Position numbers and translations under genes: made by a program | The notes under the pieces: model-generated | Told to the model about the DNA's origin: nothing | Seen by the model: the letters and a program-made list of their open reading frames with translations, nothing else | Databases searched by the model: none | Shown here: piece by piece, positions 61,576-64,000 of the stretch | Numbering within the stretch: position 1 is the first letter of the stretch | How the letters are laid out: every line of letters starts with the position of its first letter | Assembly (NCBI RefSeq): GCF_025641885.1 | Contig: NZ_JAOTQN010000001.1 | Coordinates: forward strand, 186,001-250,000 | Origin: Pyrobaculum sp. 3827-6 | Lineage (GTDB): Archaea; Thermoproteota; Thermoprotei; Thermoproteales; Thermoproteaceae | Direction of reading: 5' to 3' | Length of the DNA stretch: 64,000 nt

Positions 61576-62334
61576 TCAACCCTTGAGTACCACCTCCACG
61601 CCGCTACTCCTAAAAAACTCTATAATCTCAGCCCTCGCCGGGTTCTTCACATTCTTCCTAAATAGAAAGACTTTTTCTACAGGAGCGACGTGCTTCCTAA
61701 AGGCGGTCTGCACAACCTCCAGCTTTATCTCCACGTATTTTGGCACCACGTGGCCAATATCCACGTCTCCCCTCAGCACCGCATCCGCCACCGTGACGTA
61801 GTGGAGATCCCCCACCACCATCGCCGGGGGGCGCCTCTCCAGCTCCCTACCCGTCACCTCCTCAACCACATGGACAAGCGTCTCAACGGCCTTTCTATCT
61901 CTCCACTCCCTCTCGGTGCTACCAACCTCTATAAAAGTAGCTGACACGGCGCTGGTGTTTGGGGGGTGGTGTGTCGCCTCAAACGCGCAGCTGAAGGGCT
62001 CGTAGGCGCTTCTACACAGAGATCTATAGAGTGAAGAGGCGAGGTGCGGGTGCGCCACCGAGACGTCGGGCCAGCCCCCTGGGGTGTGCACAGTAAACAG
62101 AGGCCTTGGATTAGCCATCTCGTGGCGTGAAATAAATATGGCGTGTCTGCCGAGGGATGCCAAGACCTCCTCATTACTAAACTCGGTGGGATCGCCCCTG
62201 TGAACCACGACGGGGACATCTCTAAACTTTCTAATTTCTAAACCACTCCGCGTCTCAACCAGAGGCATCTCCGGCGCAACTTCTAAAAACATGCGGGAGA
62301 CCGGGTCGCCGAGCGAGACGACCAAGACGTACAC
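61576..62334 (-). CDS. dtdA: D-aminoacyl-tRNA deacylase, archaeal type (DTD2)
   Basis: A 252-residue zinc enzyme that frees tRNAs charged with D-amino acids. Family motifs are FISRHEMANPRPLFTVHTPG, EATHHPPNTSAVSATFIEVG followed by STEREW, and GDLHYVTVADAVL. It is followed upstream on the same strand by the zinc-alcohol-dehydrogenase gene about 12 bases away, so they may share a transcript. It complements AlaX at 53.2 kb in tRNA quality control. Confidence 0.93.
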   Translation of the reverse strand: MYVLVVSLGDPVSRMFLEVAPEMPLVETRSGLEIRKFRDVPVVVHRGDPTEFSNEEVLASLGRHAIFISRHEMANPRPLFTVHTPGGWPDVSVAHPHLASSLYRSLCRSAYEPFSCAFEATHHPPNTSAVSATFIEVGSTEREWRDRKAVETLVHVVEEVTGRELERRPPAMVVGDLHYVTVADAVLRGDVDIGHVVPKYVEIKLEVVQTAFRKHVAPVEKVFLFRKNVKNPARAEIIEFFRSSGVEVVLKG

Positions 62335-62346
62335 ATGGGGGAGATC

Positions 62347-63315
62347 TCAGGGTATTAAAACTGCTCTCCCCACCACCACCCCCCTCTCCATATCTTCATG
62401 GACCCTAGCCGCGTCTTGCAGTCTGTACTCGGCGTAGAGCGGCTTTATAAGCCCCCGTTTTAACAAGTCAAGCGCCTCGTATATATCCCAAGGCCTGAAC
62501 GCCATGCTACCCAAGACCTTTAACTGCCTTAGTATCACCAGGGCGGGGCTTAGCGACGCCCTCTCCCCAGTCACGTTGCCTATAACCACCACGCTCCCCG
62601 CCCTCCTAGCCAGCTTTAGAGAACGCTCCAGGGTGGGGCTACCCACCGTGTCGATAACTACATCAAAATCCTTGTCCCCCTCCGCCGCCACCTCTAGACC
62701 CAACTGCCTCAACACAGCCGCCTTCTCGGGCGACCTCGTGGAAATGTAGACCTCCCCTCCCCTCACCTTGGCTAGCTGTGCGATGTAGACGCCGGTGCCC
62801 CCGGCGCCAACCACGAGCACCCTCCTCCCCTCCACGTCGACATGCCTAAGCGTGTAGACAGCCGTGGCGAGGGGACACGTGGCCACCACCGCAACCCTCG
62901 GGTCAACGCCGTGGAACGGATGCGCGAACTTCGCTGGCAGTACCACATACTCGGCGTATGTGCCGTTGCGCGACTCGCCCAGCAACTCGGCGTTTCTACA
63001 CAGATTTTCAAACCCCCGTCTGCAGTAGTCACACGTCCCGTCGTAAATCGCCGAGAGGAAGACCCTGCTACCCACCACGTCTCTCTCAACGCCGGGGCCT
63101 ACCTCCACAACTTTGCCAACCCCCTCGTGTCCCGGTATCACCGGAGGCTTTACATGCGGGAAGGCGCCCTTCCTCACGACGAGATCCCTTCCACAGACGC
63201 CAGCCGCCTCTATTTTAACAAGAACGTCGCCCGGCCCCGGGGCCGGGTCTGGCAAATCCGTATAGCGCAACGCCTCCCGCGGCTCTCCAAATTTGACTAA
63301 CTGGACAGCCCTCAC
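62347..63315 (-). CDS. Zinc-containing medium-chain alcohol dehydrogenase/enoyl reductase
   Basis: A 322-residue MDR-superfamily oxidoreductase. Catalytic-zinc ligands are suggested by AAGVCGRDL and IPGHEGVGKV; the structural-zinc loop reads DGTCDYCRRGFENLC with three cysteines. The nucleotide-binding fold is VLVVGAGGTGVYIAQ. Archaeal acryloyl-CoA reductases of this superfamily have a similar loop. The four-base overlap with the acyl-CoA synthetase gene upstream supports an acyl-CoA substrate, but an alcohol dehydrogenase is equally possible. Confidence 0.8.
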   Translation of the reverse strand: MRAVQLVKFGEPREALRYTDLPDPAPGPGDVLVKIEAAGVCGRDLVVRKGAFPHVKPPVIPGHEGVGKVVEVGPGVERDVVGSRVFLSAIYDGTCDYCRRGFENLCRNAELLGESRNGTYAEYVVLPAKFAHPFHGVDPRVAVVATCPLATAVYTLRHVDVEGRRVLVVGAGGTGVYIAQLAKVRGGEVYISTRSPEKAAVLRQLGLEVAAEGDKDFDVVIDTVGSPTLERSLKLARRAGSVVVIGNVTGERASLSPALVILRQLKVLGSMAFRPWDIYEALDLLKRGLIKPLYAEYRLQDAARVHEDMERGVVVGRAVLIP

Positions 63316-64000
63316 CTCAACACCCCTTTATACTGTTCTTTTAGTACTTTTTTATCTATCTTGCCTGTGCCTGTGAGTGGGAGTTGTGTTGTGAAGATTA
63401 TCTTGTCTGGGAGCCACCATTTAGGTATCTTCCCCGCCTCTACAAATTTCTCTAGGTGTTTAATTATGTCTTGTTCGGTGGCGGAGGCCCCCGGCTTTAG
63501 AACTACCACAGCCACCGGACGCTCGCCCCACTTCTCATGAGGCACGCCCACGACAGCCACCTGCGCCACAGCTGGATGTGTCATTATCAAATCCTCAAGC
63601 TGAAGTGAAGAAATCCACTCCCCACCCGACTTAATTACGTCCTTCGCCCTATCTACAATTCTCACACGGCCGTCCGGTAGCCAGACAGCCACGTCGCCCG
63701 TGTGGAACCACCCACCACGCCAAGCCTCCCGCGTCTTCTCCACATCGCCGAGATACTCTGGAGTAACCCAAGGAGCCCTAACCACAATCTCACCCACAGA
63801 TCTCCCATCACGAGGAACAGGCCTCAAACCCTCGTCAACCACCAACAAATCAACAAGAGGAATAGGCAGACCCGTAGCTGTCAACAAGTCGTAGTACCTA
63901 TCCACCTCTTTTGGAATTTCCTCGGTGGGTCTGAAGAAGCCCAGCGTAAGTATAGGCGCTGTTTCAGTCATGCCGTAGCCAACCCTCGGTATGAAGCCGG
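63312..64000 (-). CDS. Acyl-CoA synthetase (AMP-forming), C-terminal part (partial)
   Basis: The C-terminal portion of an adenylate-forming ligase; the frame is open through the right edge and the N-terminal two thirds are outside. Visible: motif A5 YGMTET, the A7 region GGWFHTGDVAVW, A8 RVRIVDRAKDVIKSGGEWIS and the A10 lysine in GTGKIDKK. It activates a carboxylic acid to its CoA thioester. It sits directly upstream of the MDR reductase with a four-base overlap, so acid activation may feed the reductase. Confidence 0.92.
   Translation of the reverse strand, partial: GFIPRVGYGMTETAPILTLGFFRPTEEIPKEVDRYYDLLTATGLPIPLVDLLVVDEGLRPVPRDGRSVGEIVVRAPWVTPEYLGDVEKTREAWRGGWFHTGDVAVWLPDGRVRIVDRAKDVIKSGGEWISSLQLEDLIMTHPAVAQVAVVGVPHEKWGERPVAVVVLKPGASATEQDIIKHLEKFVEAGKIPKWWLPDKIIFTTQLPLTGTGKIDKKVLKEQYKGVLR

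Overview
The window is archaeal and almost certainly comes from Pyrobaculum or a close relative in the Thermoproteaceae. Evidence: a crenactin/arcadin cytoskeleton cluster, short tRNA introns in both anticodon loops and T-arms, largely leaderless genes with a TATA box about 22-26 bases before a GTG or ATG start, PaREP-like gene debris, archaeal forms of information-processing genes (rpoP/Rpo12, nadM, EndA, archaeal-type glyS and valS, DTD2), and a tetraether-lipid radical SAM enzyme. The DNA is GC-rich and genes are closely packed, with many 1-11 base overlaps. No CRISPR array, intact insertion sequence, rRNA or prophage was seen.

Layout. 1-5 kb: end of an Lhr helicase, a GlmU-like protein, a ribbon-helix-helix regulator and a membrane glycosyltransferase. 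5-12 kb: a disturbed stretch with four intron-containing tRNA genes (Lys, Ile, Pro, Val), a decayed PaREP2-like fragment, two broken membrane-protein genes, a candidate structured RNA, a HAD phosphatase and a DUF3782 nuclease-like protein. 12-17 kb: an ABC-2 exporter operon, rpoP, nadM, a C/D box sRNA candidate and a frameshifted transporter. 17-23 kb: ureohydrolase, CDF transporter, glyS, tRNA-splicing endonuclease, Hsp20, nitroreductase. 23-28 kb: arcadin-1, crenactin, arcadin-2, a tiny arcadin-3 and Rad50-like arcadin-4. 28-31 kb: a TrmB regulator divergent from a Tes-like tetraether synthase. 30.5-37 kb: a MacB-like permease/ATPase/coiled-coil operon divergent from an MMPL/RND exporter. 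37-46 kb: degenerate HAD, thiouridylase-like enzyme, ACT protein, valS, MrfA/Hrq1-like helicase, MFS transporter, adenosine-specific kinase. 46-57 kb: Fur-like regulator, FAD amino-acid dehydrogenase, sucCD, aminotransferase, threonine dehydratase, AlaX, antiporter, unknown genes. 57-64 kb: HD hydrolase, cutA, apgM, mptE, MFS transporter, DTD2, an alcohol-dehydrogenase-family reductase and an acyl-CoA synthetase cut by the right edge.

How the genes work together. The splicing endonuclease encoded here is the enzyme expected to remove the introns in the four local tRNAs. glyS, valS, AlaX and DTD2 provide tRNA charging and proofreading. sucCD and apgM belong to central carbon metabolism. The crenactin cluster supplies an actin-like filament and its partners. 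The 30.5-37 kb block looks like a paired envelope export system.

Most notable signals: a near-identical 29-nt T-arm intron in tRNA-Ile, tRNA-Pro and tRNA-Val whose ends co-vary with the host exon; three C/D box sRNA candidates with TATA boxes at the right distance; a structured RNA candidate at 8881-9030; an Fe-S ligand change (Cys to Asp) in the thiouridylase-like enzyme; and the paired export locus.
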